Below, piece after piece: positions 63,832 through 64,000 of a DNA stretch of 64,000 nucleotides; position 1 is the first letter of the stretch; each line of letters begins with the position of its first letter. The notes under the pieces were generated by a model. The model did not search any database. It worked only from the letters and a program-made list of their open reading frames with translations, and was not told the origin of the DNA. The DNA comes from Bacteroidaceae bacterium (GTDB taxonomy: Bacteria > Bacteroidota > Bacteroidia > Bacteroidales > Bacteroidaceae). The position numbers and the translations under genes are program-made. The stretch is taken from assembly GCA_024682395.1 (NCBI GenBank), contig JAIKZH010000005.1:1-64000 (forward strand), written 5' to 3'.

Positions 63832-64000
63832 CTAATCAACTCCCGAATAAAGATCTCTCCACACGTATTTTGCCCACTCGGTAGTTGAGTAATCACTATT
63901 AAAGGTTGTTGACATTATATATTTGTTCAATGGTAAAAACATTGAAACACCACTATATTGCTCTTTGTCTATCTCTTGATTTTGTTCTGGATATGACGAG
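63832..64000 (-). CDS. C-terminus of a probable C11 (clostripain-like) peptidase, 5' end outside window
   Basis: The open minus-strand frame enters from the right edge and ends with TAG at 63832-63834, giving 56 visible codons. The sequence YSGVSMFLPLNKYIMSTTF, then STTEWAKYVWRDLYSGVD, is like the C-terminal end of clostripain-family proteins (GVSMY-P, followed by TEW). The catalytic His and Cys would be to the right. The family call is tentative, since only the tail is visible. Confidence 0.55.
   Translation of the reverse strand, partial: SSYPEQNQEIDKEQYSGVSMFLPLNKYIMSTTFNSDYSTTEWAKYVWRDLYSGVD

Overview
The window reads as a chromosomal segment of a Bacteroidales bacterium, probably Prevotellaceae-like. 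The evidence is AT-rich DNA, recurrent promoters of the Bacteroidetes type (TAnnTTTG near -7 with TTTG about 20 bases upstream), weak Shine-Dalgarno sites, and the order rpmB-rpmG-DUF4295-ftsY-rimO. Genus-level placement is inference.

Layout. (1) 1-16066, all on the minus strand: a near-complete extracellular contractile injection system (eCIS, related to Afp/PVC/MAC particles). Read 5' to 3' it runs DUF4255 tube terminator, unknown 256-aa protein, sheath, tube, second tube-like protein, DUF5908 protein, LysM hub adaptor, VgrG-like spike, PAAR tip, gp25-like wedge, a putative clan CD protease-like cargo, two baseplate J-type proteins, and a tape-measure protein that leaves the window on the left. 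No Afp15-like ATPase and no tail fibre are visible here. (2) 16600-25540: a decayed DUF4136 lipoprotein locus, a giant DUF2339 membrane protein, a WG-repeat lipoprotein, a cyclophilin, a secreted GH30 xylanase-like enzyme and a DUF4421 outer-membrane-type protein. (3) 25680-29730: a DpnII-type (GATC) restriction-modification island: dpnD-like gene, two methyltransferases, DpnII nuclease, an HNH nuclease and a small protein sharing the HNH protein's N-terminal domain. Its first promoter region carries three GATC sites, and the methylase is preceded by a long nested inverted repeat. (4) 29868-30880: nine tRNA genes on the minus strand.

(5) 31189-33690: umuDC error-prone polymerase genes and a Crp/Fnr-family regulator. 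(6) 33994-38652: a glycogen/alpha-glucan operon (debranching enzyme, glycosyltransferase, GH57). (7) 38799-41468: cobalamin riboswitch followed by a BtuF-like lipoprotein and BtuC-like permease, without a BtuD ATPase. (8) 41654-46443: ribosomal proteins L28 and L33, DUF4295, FtsY, RimO, HU, and an HU-transmembrane-LysM fusion. (9) 46585-52647: an AddAB-like helicase-nuclease pair. (10) carB, aspS, yidC and a POT-family peptide transporter. (11) 62079-64000, minus strand: PqqD-like, SEC11-like protease, HprK-like kinase and the end of a probable C11 peptidase, which together look like a peptide-modification system.

The most notable material is the eCIS with its candidate cargo, the DpnII island with its regulatory DNA and shared GY-domain, and the PqqD/HprK-like/protease cluster at the right edge. 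Function calls come from recognising motifs and gene order by eye; no database search was run.
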